A DNA stretch of 64,000 nt from Xenopus tropicalis (Eukaryota; Chordata; Amphibia; Anura; Pipidae). The notes under the pieces are model-generated. The model did no database searches, had not been told where the DNA came from, and was given only the letters and a program-made list of their open reading frames with translations. This document shows, piece after piece, positions 1-10,383 of the stretch. Within the stretch, counting starts at the first letter, position 1. Each line of letters begins with the position of its first letter. A program made the position numbers and the translations under genes. The stretch spans positions 146,152,545-146,216,544 of the forward strand of contig NC_030680.2 of assembly GCF_000004195.4 (NCBI RefSeq), read 5' to 3'.

Positions 1-118
1 GCCAGCTTTAGAGTATGGCCCTATGCTATGGGAGCCTTGGTATCACTCTTCATAAATCCAGGGCACTCAAGGGGGAATCAACATAAAAGTGGGTAAGGTG
101 CTGTGTGTTCCTTTAAGC

Positions 119-425
119 CAGTGATCCCCAACCAGTGGCTCAGGGGCAACATGTTGCTCCCCAACCCCTTGGATGTTGCTCTCAGTGCCCCCAAACCAGG
201 CAGTTATTTTTGAATTCCTGACTTGGGGGCAAGTTTTGGTTGTATAAAAACAAGATTTCCTACCAAATAAACCCCCCTGTAAGCTGATAGGGTGCATAGA
301 GGCCCCTAATAGCCAATCACAGCCCTTATTTGGCTCCTCCATGAACTTTTATGGTGCTTGTGTTGCTCTCCAAGTCCTTTTACATCTGACTGTGGCTCAC
401 GAGTAAGAACGGTTGGGGATCCCTA
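119..425 (-). mobile_element. small hAT-type MITE, family with GGGGATCCCCAACC-like termini
   Basis: The terminal inverted repeats are cagtgatccccaacc at the left and ggttggggatcccta at the right. Flanking 8-mers ctttaagc and ccttaagc match at 7 of 8 positions, a hAT-type duplication. The body (short motifs gagcaacat, ccccaaacc, gtaagctgatag) is shared with copies at 1502-1807, 4575-4882 and 20138-20444. It is non-autonomous, with no transposase. Confidence 0.8.
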
Positions 426-1281
426 CCTTAAGCTATGAATATTCTTTAGGTCCACAACAATCAATCAGTCGGTGAGAGTTTTACTCCCATTTTCACCAGC
501 TGGCATTTAGTCCTTACTTCATCAGGGAGGGATAAATAGAAACTTGGTAACAAAAGCAATAGAAAAATCTAACATATCTTTATTTTCCCCTCCTTACTGA
601 CTCTGGTCTGGAAGAAATTTGCTGGTTGGAAGAAACAAAGATAGATCTGCGGTATTATGGGATCACATACCAGAGCTCAGTACAGTAAACAAAGGATGGG
701 GTGACACATTCGTTTTGGAGTTTAACTTTCCCTTTCCTGTATAATCTCTCAAATTATCTTATAAAATCCCATGTTTCATCATCCATGAACTTGCTAAATT
801 CCCCTCTCTGTCCTGTCTCTGCGGGATGCGATCAACACGGATTTTGTTTCCGTTATTTGTTTGAATGTCTAATCTAGATGTAGAAGTCGAGATGACGGCC
901 TCGGCAAAGTGCTGCGAGATTGACACTAATACTTATCTCCGTTTTCTGCGAAACCCAAATACCTTTGACACATCTCCCCGGGGGATACGGAAAATAAATC
1001 TGAAGTCTCTGATCCAGAGAGTGGGAAAAAAATGAGCCTTAATTACAGACCAGGTACGATATTTAATTCTTCTCTCACTCTATTGGCAATGGTATTTTTT
1101 TTAATGATTTACATAGTATTCCTGGTATTTTTCAATGTTTACAATAAATAAAATAACAGCATCCCTGGCATTCCACTATGCTATTAGTCGTGTTAGTAGA
1201 AAACCACCCAAAATCCCCCATTTGCTCCGTCGCACTCTCTCCTTTGGTTGCTAATGCTACAAACCAAGCCGGAAGGGTGGG
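426..1281. other. single-copy-looking intron 2 DNA
   Basis: No gene, array or recognised element was seen. There is a modest cluster of CpG around 825-960. Confidence 0.5.
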
Positions 1282-1870
1282 CAGTGTCGGACTGGCCCAG
1301 CAGGATACCAGAAAACTCCCGGTGGGCCCAGGTGTAAGTGGGCCCCCCTGCTCCTGAGCATTTGGCCTGTTTCATGGTCATTCCCTATTTCTGAATGGGA
1401 ACAAATAGGAAAAAAAATGGAAGTCTAGATGCTAGTGTGTAATTAAAAATCATAGGAGAATAAATATGTTGAGTGAGAAGAGTAGGAACAATATTTTAGG
1501 GCAGGGATCCCCAACCTTTCTTACTCATTAGCCACAGTCAAATGTAAAAAGACTTGGGGAGCAACACAAGCACCATAAAAGTTCATGGAGGAGCCAAATT
1601 AGGGCTATGATTGGCTATTAGGGGCCTCTATGCACCCTATCAGCTTACAGGGTCTTTATTTGGTAGGAAATCTTGTTTTTATTCAACCAAAACTTGCCCC
1701 CAAGTCAGGAATTCGAAAATAACTCCCTGGTTTGGGGGCACTGAGAGCAACACCCAAGGGGTTGGGGAGCAAAATATTGGTCACGAGCCACTGGTTGGGG
1801 TTCACTGTTAGAGAGTGGTCCCATAGTTTAAGGTTTTCAGGTGGGCCTCTGGGGTTCCAGTCCGACACTG
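1282..1870 (+). mobile_element. hAT-like element with CAGTGTCGGACTGG termini, interrupted by another hAT
   Basis: The left end reads cagtgtcggactggccc and the right end ccagtccgacactg, so the termini are inverted repeats. The interior shares the ggtgggccca motif with copies at 8074-8788, 28560-28753 and 54870-55070. A second hAT MITE (1502-1807) sits inside. The outer flanks do not show a convincing 8-bp duplication. Confidence 0.65.
1502..1807 (+). mobile_element. hAT-type MITE nested in the 1282-1870 element
   Basis: It starts cagggatccccaacc and ends ggttggggttcactg, and is collinear with the copy at 4575-4882. The flanks (ttttaggg and ttagagag) are only loosely alike, so the target duplication has decayed. 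Confidence 0.75.
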
Positions 1871-2667
1871 ATCTTAACAGGCTGGAAGCATTGCTTTGTT
1901 CCGATAATGCCTCCTGGTTTCCACAGAAAAGTAATAGATCAGAAGACCCAATACATAGTGATAGATTAGAAAGCCAAATTCCTACATACGGGTAAGTAAA
2001 AAAAAGAAAGAGTTCTAGGTCAGTGGTAAGGTAATATAAGGTAATGGTTGTCACCTTGTTTTCTCTTCTCCTGGTCCCGATAGTGATGGCAGGGGAAGTA
2101 GCAGATGATATAAGAGGAAGGCAAAGGCCAGAGGGTCTTTAGAGTAAAGTAATTCCATTAGTGGGGAGGGCAATGATGCAATGGGCAGGGATTGGTCCAT
2201 TTTTGGGCTGGAGAATGCCCAGGTATAGTAGAGTAGAGATCCCATATCTGCGCTACAAATGCAGATTTGTATTTTATAATGTGCCCTTAACAAAATAAAT
2301 GGTATTTGATGAAACTCTACACACTGTACATACAGGAACAGCCAACCGTTGCTTTCCTGGCAAATCAGTGCATCTAATCCTTTGGCACCCCAGTTGCTAC
2401 ATACAGAAGCGATGTGTTGTGTTCCCTCCACGTGTCACTAACAGGATTAACAAATAGAAGAATAGGAAATCACTGATGGCATCTCACTCATTTACAGTGA
2501 ATCTCATTTCCGCCGGCAGAGATCTCACTCATCAGGTATAGAATCAAAATAAGGGACTAGAATTCATACAGTTATTGGGATTCCAGTCATGGATAGGATT
2601 CAAGTGTTCCACAGGCACAATGTAGCATTATTGGATTGTACACTGCACCTACAGATAATATAACGTA
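1871..2667. other. single-copy-looking intron 2 DNA
   Basis: No coding exon, array or recognised element. Short open frames here have no domain-like content. Confidence 0.5.
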
Positions 2668-3531
2668 CAGGTATAGGACCCTTTATCAAGGGGTCCAAGG
2701 GTATTCTGTCATTTGGATCTCCATATCTTAAGTCTACTAAAAAATCAATAAACCATTAATTAAACCCAATAGGATTGTTTTGCCCCCAATAATGATTATT
2801 TATATCTTAGTTGGGATCAAGTACAGGTACTGTTTTATTATTACAGAGAAAAGGGAATCATTTAACCATTAAATAAACCCAATAGGGCTGTTCTGCCCCC
2901 AATAAGGGGTAATTATATCTTAGTTGGGATCAAGTACAGGTACTGTTTTATTATTACAGAGAAAAGGGAATCATTTAACCATTAAATAAATCCAATAGGG
3001 CTGTTCTGCCCCAATAAGGGGTAATTATATCTTAGTTGGGATCAAGTACAGGTACTGTTTTATTATTACAGAGAAAAGGGAATCATTTAACCATTAAATA
3101 AACCCAATAGGGCTGTTCTGCCCCCAATAAGGGGTAATTATATCTTAGTTGGGATCAAGTACAGGTACTGTTTTATTATTACAGAGAAAAGGGAATCATT
3201 TAACCATTAAATAAACCCAATAGGGCTGTTCTGCCCCAATAAGGGGTAATTATATCTTAGTTGGGATCAAGTACAGGTACTGTTTTATTATTACAGAGAA
3301 AAGGGAATCATTTAACCATGAAATAAACCCAATAGGGCTGTTCTGCCCCAATAAGGGGTAATTATATCTTAGTTGGGATCAAGTACAGGTACTGTTTTAT
3401 TATTACAGAGAAAAAGGAAATCAGTTTTACAATTCTGAATTATTTGATTAAAATGGAGTCCATGGGAAACGGGTTTTCCGTAATTCGGAGCTTTCTGGAT
3501 AATGGGTTCCGGATAAAGGATCCCATACCTG
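2668..3531 (-). mobile_element. MITE with CAGGTATGGGATCC termini carrying a 112-bp internal array (locus 1)
   Basis: The left end is caggtataggaccc and the right end ggatcccatacctg, each flanked by TA (TA-type duplication). Between about 2745 and 3420 a unit of about 112 bp (ttgggatcaagtacaggta, ataaggggtaattatat) repeats about six times. It is the reverse complement of the loci at 8826, 25046, 36203 and 60416. The terminal part at 3440-3531 forms the long imperfect inverted repeat partner of the left end. Confidence 0.8.
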
Positions 3532-3651
3532 TACATACAAGAGATAAAGGTGGGCCTGCCCATTAGAGCTTACAATCTATAAATAACAGACACATCTGTG
3601 AGCATCTGGCATTGCTGGTACGAGTGTGAAAGACCAATTGGCCAACAGAAA

Positions 3652-3974
3652 ACCATCAAATTCCAGGAATTATTTGCTACTGAAGACCAGGTGAGAAGAA
3701 AGTCCAAACAAGAACCATCACGTTGACCCTCAACTTAATATAACAACAATTCCCATATTTCCAGCCTGGTCACTACACTAACAAGTTGCCTTAAGACTAA
3801 CCGGCACTGAGGCACCAGTAACACCAACAAAATAATAATTTTACATAAACAGGAGCCACATATCATTCACGGAACCATGGAAACAAAACACTAACATACA
3901 TTTATTACCAGGAAATATATTGACTTTATGACGTTATTGTCCCTTTAATACAAAGGAAGCGGAAGAGGGTCGAC
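3652..3974 (+). repeat. local direct duplication, copy 1 (left of ptprg exon 2)
   Basis: Starting at accatcaaattccagg, this stretch matches 4935-5276 closely, including caggagccacatatcattc and the end gagggtcgac. The offset is about 1.28-1.30 kb. The main differences lie at 3805-3845, where copy 2 has different short insertions. Confidence 0.85.
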
Positions 3975-4203
3975 ATAAAAACACAATTTCATTACAGAAG
4001 CCTTGAATGAGCAGATTTGGGCAGGAAACAATTTAATTCCATCCTCTTCGCCATAGCAAACCCGCGTGCCAAAACCAGTTCCTATTTTGAAAGTTAAAAA
4101 TAAACCACTCATTTCTCGATAGAGCAACCGAAACATAGTACTTCTACGCCTACGACGTGGAAATGTCTATTGAACCGATCACCATTGGGTGTTCGAATCT
4201 TAC

Positions 4204-4308
4204 CAGAATAGGACCAGTAGGGCTCCGCGGGTGCCTTCCGCCTCCGTATCTGCACGGTGCTGCCAGGTCTGTTCCCATGTAGAGATCCGGAGTTACCCTC
4301 CGTGAATG
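4204..4308 (-). CDS. ptprg: ptprg exon 2 (receptor protein tyrosine phosphatase gamma), internal coding exon
   Basis: On the minus strand a polypyrimidine tract ending in ttttgcag (acceptor AG at 4309-4310) precedes a 105-bp open exon that ends in TTCTG before a GTAAG donor (GT at 4202-4203). Read in phase 1, with the first codon completed by exon 1, it encodes a 35-residue segment containing [18 protein letters not shown] and EPYWSYS. From memory, human PTPRG residues just after the signal peptide read [18 protein letters not shown] and DPYWAYSG; I count about 25 of 36 positions identical, without gaps. The exon is 1-1 phase, as expected if the codons at both ends (Ala and Gly) are split by introns. 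In the protein this stretch is extracellular and leads into the carbonic-anhydrase-like domain (PYWxYSG is its start), which in RPTP-gamma binds ligands rather than hydrating CO2. No other exon was found. PTPRZ1 is the closest alternative, but the QIRRRKA stretch fits PTPRG better. Confidence 0.88.
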
Positions 4309-4574
4309 CTGCAAAAGGAAAACAGAAGAATCAGCATGGATTCCAATGGAGAATAGCGATGGACAAATGCATAAGAACATTCAAACATGGTGGACATAAG
4401 GTGACCAAATGGGGTTTTGGCTTTGAGTGTAGGGGAGAACAAAGTAGCACTTTTGTAGGGGTGGAAATGTGGGGGTTTCCCATCTTAAACACTGACTTTG
4501 TTTCTAAATTGGTAAGAGTTGTGGGAATCACTGCCCAGATGACCAAGAAGGGTATATGTTCCGAGCAGCAAGGC

Positions 4575-4882
4575 CAGGGGTCCCCAACCTTTCTTACTCG
4601 TGAGCCACAGTCAAATGTAAAAAGACTTGGGGAGCAACACAAGCACCATAAAAGTTCGTGGAGGAGCCAAATAAGGGCTGTGATTGGCTATTAGGCAGCC
4701 TCTATGCACCCTATCAGCTTACAGGGGGCTTTATTTGGTAGGAAATCTTGTTTTTATTCAACCAAAACTTGCCCCCAAGTCAGGAATTCAAAAATAACTC
4801 CCTGGTTTGGGGGCACTGAGAGCAACACCCAAGGGGTTGGGGAGCAACATGTTACCCCCGAGCCACTGGTTGGGGATCACTG
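4575..4882 (+). mobile_element. hAT-type MITE with perfect 8-bp target duplication
   Basis: The element runs from caggggtccccaacc to ggttggggatcactg, 308 bp, and is flanked on both sides by agcaaggc (4567-4574 and 4883-4890). This is the best-preserved copy of the family. In the direction of ptprg transcription it lies about 270 bp upstream of the exon 2 acceptor. Confidence 0.9.
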
Positions 4883-4934
4883 AGCAAGGCTATTGGATAG
4901 TCAATCTTTGTAACCTCAGGCAACAATAACCTTG

Positions 4935-5276
4935 ACCATCAAATTCCAGGAATTATTTGCTACTGAAGACCAGGTGAGAAGAAAGTCCAAACAAGAACCA
5001 TCACGTTGACCCTCAACTTAATATAACAACAATTCCCACATTTCCAGCCTGGTCGCTACACTAACAAGTTGCCTAAAGACTTGACCGGCACTAATGGATC
5101 AGTAAAAAGGGTTTCATATGCATTTAAAAGTAATGTATAATATTACATAAACAGGAGCCACATATCATTCATGGAACCATGGAAACAAAACACTAACAGA
5201 CATTTATTACCAAGAAATATATTGACTTTATGAAGTTATTGTCCCTTTAATACAAAGGAAGTTTAAGAGGGTCGAC
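4935..5276 (+). repeat. local direct duplication, copy 2 (right of ptprg exon 2)
   Basis: Second copy of the 3652-3974 sequence in the same orientation. Together the two copies bracket the 105-bp exon and the 4575-4882 hAT. Confidence 0.85.
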
Positions 5277-5509
5277 TGTCCCCCAGCAATTACCATCCTG
5301 ATTATTTCCATTCTAGCTGAGGAACAAATATATTTTGAGGGGTCGGAAATAAAGAATTGGAATAAAAAGAAGAAATCACTGATGCAATATCCCTGGGCGT
5401 AGGTGGATTTTAATGAAGACTTGGGCAGGCTAAGCTTCCCCAAACCAACACTAAAGAATTTCCAACAACACTCAGAATGGAGGTATTATGTATGGAATGG
5501 TCATTTCTC

Positions 5510-6077
5510 GCTACACATTAGAACTGCTTTCAGCTAACCTATTGTTTCTCCTACTCCCATGTAACTGGAGGAGTCCCAAGCCGGACTTGGATTTCTTACT
5601 ATTGAGTGCTATTCTGATACCTACTGGGAGCTGCTATCTTGCTCCCTTCCCATTGTTCTGCTGATCGGCTGCTGGGGGTGAGGGGGGGGGATATCACTCC
5701 AACTTGCAGCGCAGCAGTAAAGTGTGCCTGAGTCTGAGCTTTCAGCCAGCGCTACACATTAGAACTGCTTTCAGCTAACCTATTGTTTCTCCTACTCCCA
5801 TGTAACTGGAGGAGTCCCAAGCCGGACTTGGATTTCTTACTATTGAGTGCTATTCTGATACCTACTGGGAGCTGCTATCTTGCTCCCTTCCCATTGTTCT
5901 GCTGATCGGCTGCTGGGGGTGAGGGGGGGGGGGATATCACTCCAACTTGCAGCGCAGCAGTAAAGTGTGCCTGAGTCTGAGCTTTCAGCCAGCGCTACAC
6001 ATTAGAACTGCTTTCAGCTAACCTATTGTTTCTCCTACTCCCATGTAACTGGAGGAGTCCCAAGCCGGACTTGGATT
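5510..6077 (-). repeat. tandem array, unit about 241 bp, 2.4 copies (dispersed family C)
   Basis: gctacacattagaactgc starts at 5510, 5751 and 5994, so the period is 241-243 bp. Units are nearly identical, differing mainly in the length of a G run near 5690 and 5930. The same unit occurs in reverse complement at 18206-18463 and 19195-19640. Confidence 0.88.
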
Positions 6078-6927
6078 TTTCTCTTTTCTTTTTCTTTTTT
6101 CATTTTTGTCGTATAAACAATAGAAACAAAACTACAATGTTTTTTAGTAAATCCAAACACTAATCAAGTAAATCACGGGATCTATTCTGTTTGCTTCTCC
6201 TCCGATATTGGATTTTGGCACAAAACCCGACAGAGTTAACTGAAAGCTCCGAGCTTTGCCCAGCGGAATAACGCCAAAAACTTATAGAAGAAGATATTCC
6301 ATCAAGGAATGCAGCACAAATAAAAAAGGAGTCAACTGTTTTGTCCCCCCGGAGACTTTCCGCTAAAGGATGCGGGCTGTTAACATCTGCTTTTTGTTTA
6401 CACACATCTCGGGAACACGAGCCACAAATGCAAATTCTCTTCGCAGCGGAGTTTCACTTGGCTGAATCCAATCTAGGCCGCGGCGGAGTCACCAGGAAAA
6501 CTTTTTTTTTTTTTGCTAAGGCTGCGGATTCCTAATCTTAATAGTGATTTGCAGATGAATCTTAAGCAAATAAATAACTTTTAACCCCCTGTGTGCCGCG
6601 TGTGTCATAGAACCAAGCGCCAGGTTCTACATTTATGGTTAATTAATTTTTTTGCAAGGCATGGATTCGCTGCGAATATTAGCATCTTGCCATTGGCAAA
6701 AAATTTTGGCGAAACAGCTGCAAAAATTTGCTTGAAAAAAAATGAGAAAAAAAAAGTTGCGATTGTGACTAAAGCAGTAGCGGCACAAACATTTCCGGCT
6801 AAGCAAAATGGATTCGCTCATCACTATTTCTGGTGCCGCAAATGCATTCAGGTCCACTGAACCCCCAAATTTGCCCAGGTATAGTTGGCAGCAGATAATA
6901 CTTATTAACTATATGGGCATGTAAAGA
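6078..6927. other. AT-rich intron DNA with a possible hAT fragment
   Basis: A pyrimidine-rich start (6078-6100) and a T run near 6499 are present. Between about 6640 and 6830 the words atggattcgct and ttcgctcatcacta resemble the right end of the hAT at 33182-33612, suggesting a truncated, diverged copy. No other feature was seen. Confidence 0.45.
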
Positions 6928-7928
6928 ACATTGGGGGTAGATATTATGGAGTGAATAAACCCTCCTGAACCCAGCGCTTCTTGATGGGAAATCCGTGTGT
7001 GTGAATCTTCAATGTAGTGAAAGGTCAATGCTGCTTCCTCCTGGTGTCAGCTCCCCTTAAGATGAGCCTCAGAGTATATGTGCAGTAGTATTGGTGGAAG
7101 CGCATAAAAATAAAAAGAAATATATAGTGCAGATCAATATAATAAAGAAATCCAAAGATTGATGAAGGAGGTATGTGCTTAATTAAAACACCAATGCTTA
7201 GGTAAAGTGGCCCCAATACCATAGGCTAATGTAGAATCTATATCTGCTCACCAGATCAACTTATAAAAAAGCATGTAGAATCATCCCAACCGGGCATTGA
7301 TAGAAGAGGGATCCAATCCACAATATATATAGGATGGAGAACAAGGCAAGATATAGTGTAAAAACGTTTATTATATTAAAATCCTGAACAGTGCAGGCTA
7401 CTTACAATGTAGTAGACATGTAAAAACATGGAACAGAAGAAGAGTCAATGGTAGCTCAACGCGTTTCGCGTGCTGACTGCACGCTTCCTCAGGAGCGTGC
7501 AGTCAGGAAGCGTGCAGTCAGCACGCGAAACGCGTTGAGCTACCATTGACTCTTCTTCTGTTCCATGTTTTTACATGTCTACTACATTGTAAGTAGCCTG
7601 CACTGTTCAGGATTTTAATATAATAAACGTTTTTACACTATATCTTGCCTTGTTCTCCATCCTATATATATTGTGGATTGGATCCCTCTTCTATCAATGC
7701 CCGGTTGGGATGATTCTACATGCTTTTTTATAAGTTGATCTGGTGAGCAGATATAGATTCTACATTAGCCTATGGTATTGGGGCCACTTTACCTAAGCAT
7801 TGGTGTTTTAATTAAGCACATACCTCCTTCATCAATCTTTGGATTTCTTTATTATATTGATCTGCACTATATATTTCTTTTTATTTTTATGCGCTTCCAC
7901 CAATACTACTGCACATTGGGGGTAGATA
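6928..7928. mobile_element. foldback insertion, probably Penelope-like retroelement, bounded by 16-bp direct repeats
   Basis: acattgggggtagata occurs at 6928-6943 and again at 7913-7928, consistent with a long target duplication. Inside is an inverted repeat with two arms of about 412 bp, 7078-7489 and 7505-7916, that I could pair base for base without a gap (positions sum to 14994 at both ends), separated by a 15-nt loop. The left 134 bp (6944-7077) are not repeated in the right arm. At the centre each arm carries the caacgcgtttcgcg motif and, on the minus strand, a hammerhead ribozyme fold. Hammerheads in Penelope-like elements of vertebrates are established knowledge; the family call here is inference. 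No reverse transcriptase is present. Confidence 0.7.
7454..7496 (-). ncRNA. hammerhead ribozyme motif (Penelope-like type)
   Basis: On the minus strand, from 7496 down: stem I 5' strand GCUC, core CUGAGGA (position 7 of the core is variable in hammerheads), stem II GCGUGC, loop AGUCA, GCACGC (6 perfect pairs), core GAA, then a minimal stem III of AC and GU capped by GC, the cleavage-site U, and stem I 3' strand GAGC that pairs with GCUC. All conserved core positions are present. In the opposite arm the same place reads GUCAGGA instead of CUGAGGA, so only the left-arm copy is intact. Cleavage would be expected after the U preceding GAGC. Confidence 0.72.
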
Positions 7929-8073
7929 GTCTGTCTAAACTAAAAATCTAATATGGCAGATGGATAGTGCCCCCCATCAGTGGTAACATTCTGGGCATCA
8001 GCAACTGTGCAATCAAATGGAATACTACTACTTTACTCAGAGGCCAAAAATGCCCCTTATTACTAGTAACAAG

Positions 8074-8788
8074 CAGTGCTGGACTGGGGGGTGCAGGGCC
8101 CATTGGGGCTGCTGCATCAGGGGTGCCTGCACCCCCAAGGGGCCCTTGCTACAGTCTTCAAACCCCCTGCAGGGCCCACAACCACCAGTCCAACCCAATT
8201 CCCTTGGGTGTGGGGCGGTGGTGCCCACCAGTAGGGATGTAGCGAACCCGCGCAAAAATGTTCGCGAACCCGTTCACGGACTTTCGCCAAAACTCGCGAA
8301 TATTTGTGAACTTTGCGAACCCCATAGACTTCAATGGGAAGGCGAACTTTAAAACCTAGAAAAGCCATTTCTGGCCAGAAAACTGATTTTAAAGTTGTTT
8401 AAAGGGTGCCACGACCTGGACAGTGACATGCAGGAGGGGGATCAAGGGCAAAAACTTCTCTGAAAAATACTTGTAAAAAAAAGCGCCAAAAAAAAGCGCC
8501 AAAAAAAAAAAAACGCAAAAAAATAACGCCAAAAAAAAAAACCGCAAGCTATTCCTATGTATATGCATAGGCGATAAAACGAAGTGAAAAAAACGCGGCG
8601 GAAAACCAAGGAGAAAAAACGCGGCGCCAAAAAAAAAACGCGGCGAACCCAAAGTGGCAAACATCGGCAAAAGTCCGCGAATTTGCGCGAACACGAACAC
8701 CCGATGTTCGCGCGAATTAGTTCGCCGGCGAACAGTTCGCTACATCTCTATCCACCAGGTTTTTTCCCGGTGCCCTAGTCCGACCCTG
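8074..8788 (+). mobile_element. hAT-like element (CAGTGCTGGACTGG termini) with perfect 8-bp duplication, hosting a nested hAT
   Basis: The left end is cagtgctggactgggg and the right end agtccgaccctg. gtaacaag flanks it at 8066-8073 and 8789-8796. It carries the family motif ccaccaggttttttccc, split at its start by the inner element 8232-8750. It encodes nothing. Confidence 0.85.
8232..8750 (+). mobile_element. hAT-type MITE with TAGGGATGTAGCGAAC termini, nested
   Basis: The ends are tagggatgtagcgaac and gttcgctacatctcta, inverted repeats. The flanks cccaccag (8224-8231) and tccaccag (8751-8758) match at 7 of 8. The interior is full of cgcgaa and ttcgc words and A-rich tracts (8477-8640). Removing it restores the ccaccaggtttttt motif of the outer element. 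Confidence 0.82.
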
Positions 8789-8825
8789 GTAACAAGGTAC
8801 CTGAATTGCTAGTGAATGTTTAATA

Positions 8826-9823
8826 CAGGTATGGGATCCGATATTTGGAAACCCTTTATCCAGAAAGCTCCGAATACAGGAAGGCCATCTCCCATAGACT
8901 CCATTTGAATCAAGTAATGCAAATTGTTTTAAATGATTCCCTTTTCTCTGTAATAATAAAACAGTACCTGTACTTGATCCCAACTAAGATATAATTACCC
9001 CTTATTGGGGGCAGAACAGCCCTATTGGGTTTATTTAATGGTTAAATGATTCCCTTTTCTCTGTAATAATAAAACAGTACCTGTACTTGATCCCAACTAA
9101 GATATAATTACCCCTTATTGGGGCAGAACAGCCCTATTGGGTTTATTTAATGGTTAAATGATTCCCTTTTCTCTGTAATAATAAAACAGTACCTGTACTT
9201 GATCCCAACTAAGATATAATTACCCCTTATTGGGGGCAGAACAGCCCTATTGGGTTTATTTCATGGTTAAATGATTCCCTTTTCTCTGTAATAATAAAAC
9301 AGTACCTGTACTTGATCCCAACTAAGATATAATTACCCCTTATTGGGGGCAGAACAGCCCTATTGGGTTTATTTAATGGTTAAATGATTCCCTTTTCTCT
9401 GTAATAATAAAACAGTACCTGTACTTGATCCCAACTAAGATATAATTACCCCTTATTGGGGGCAGAACAGCCCTATTGGGTTTATTTAATGGTTAAATGA
9501 TTCCCTTTTCTCTGTAATAATAAAACAGTACCTGTACTTGATCCCAACTAAGATATAATTACCCCTTATTGGGGGCAGAACAGCCCTATTGGGTTTATTT
9601 AATGGTTAAATGATTCCCTTTTCTCTGTAATAATAAAACAGTACCTGTACTTGATCCCAACTAAGATATAATTACCCCTTATTGGGGCAGATCAGCCCTA
9701 TTGGGTTTATTTAATGGTTAAATTATTTTTTAGCAGACAGAATGGAGATTCAAATTAAAGAAAGACCAATTGTCCAGAATAATCATGACCTGGGTGTTTT
9801 CTGGATAACAGGTCCCATACCTG
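8826..9823 (+). mobile_element. MITE with CAGGTATGGGATCC termini and 112-bp internal array (locus 2)
   Basis: The left end is caggtatgggatccga and the right end ggtcccatacctg, with TA on both sides (8824-8825 and 9824-9825). The internal unit (gttaaatgattccctttt, cagtacctgtacttgatcc) repeats seven times at about 112-113 bp from about 8935 to 9720. Orientation is opposite to locus 1. Confidence 0.88.
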
Positions 9824-9825
9824 TA

Positions 9826-10383
9826 CAAACCACAGCAAAAGGCAGAATTTTATTGGCTAGGCTTGGATGGAGATTTTTCAGGCAACCCAATTAACCCCCC
9901 TCCCTGCTAAGTAAGGCTCACAAATATTATTGAAGCCCTAAAAGCTGACGAGAGTCTGTATAGTGAAGCCCATCGCAGATGTACATTTTATAGCAACAGA
10001 AGATTTCCACTGAGCTCAATCCCAGAGATATATATTGATTGAGACCGTAAAAAGCAAGACAACAAGTGAAGCCGTAAAACGGAACGATTCCGCCGTGTCC
10101 TGCTGCTTTAAGACTGAATATCAAACCATTAAAACACCCTTGTTTGTGCTAAAATACAGCTTGGAATGGCCAACACTTCCGCTGATCCACGGCGCCGCTG
10201 TACTGGGAACACTGGGCAGATGTTGGGATAAAGAGCCGGACCTGTCAGCACTGCCAGATTATTTGCTACTCGCCAATATTTACCCCCTGTGGGGGTTGGA
10301 GCAGAGGACATGGAGCAAGATGTGACCGAACATCAACTGGGTCAGATCCAGGGAGGAGGTCCATACAGGGGTGGCTATATAAT
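9826..10383. other. single-copy-looking intron DNA
   Basis: No recognised element. The part at 10040-10260 has several CpG and short open frames on both strands, without domain-like content. Confidence 0.45.

Larger units (their letters stand above)
1..4203 (-). other. ptprg: ptprg intron 2 (start of the intron; donor at 4202-4203)
   Basis: This is inferred from the exon at 4204-4308, which is read right to left. The donor is GTAAG. Exon 3, expected to begin with a Gly-completing base followed by the YGPEHW-type motif of the carbonic-anhydrase-like domain, is not visible here and must lie to the left of the window. The intron holds hAT copies (119-425 and 1282-1870), a 112-bp-unit MITE array (2668-3531) and one copy of a local duplication (3652-3974). 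Confidence 0.75.

Noticed and set aside
4140..4210. gttcgaatct resembling a tRNA T-loop
   Set aside because: No acceptor stem, D arm or anticodon arm can be built around it, and the stretch overlaps the ptprg donor site.
4331..4642. 103-codon open frame on the minus strand just upstream of ptprg exon 2
   Set aside because: It runs from intron into the hAT at 4575 and has no similarity to a signal-peptide exon. Not exon 1.
7025..7222. Open frames in the foldback arms considered as part of a reverse transcriptase
   Set aside because: Frames are short, AT-driven and have no conserved reverse transcriptase or endonuclease motif.
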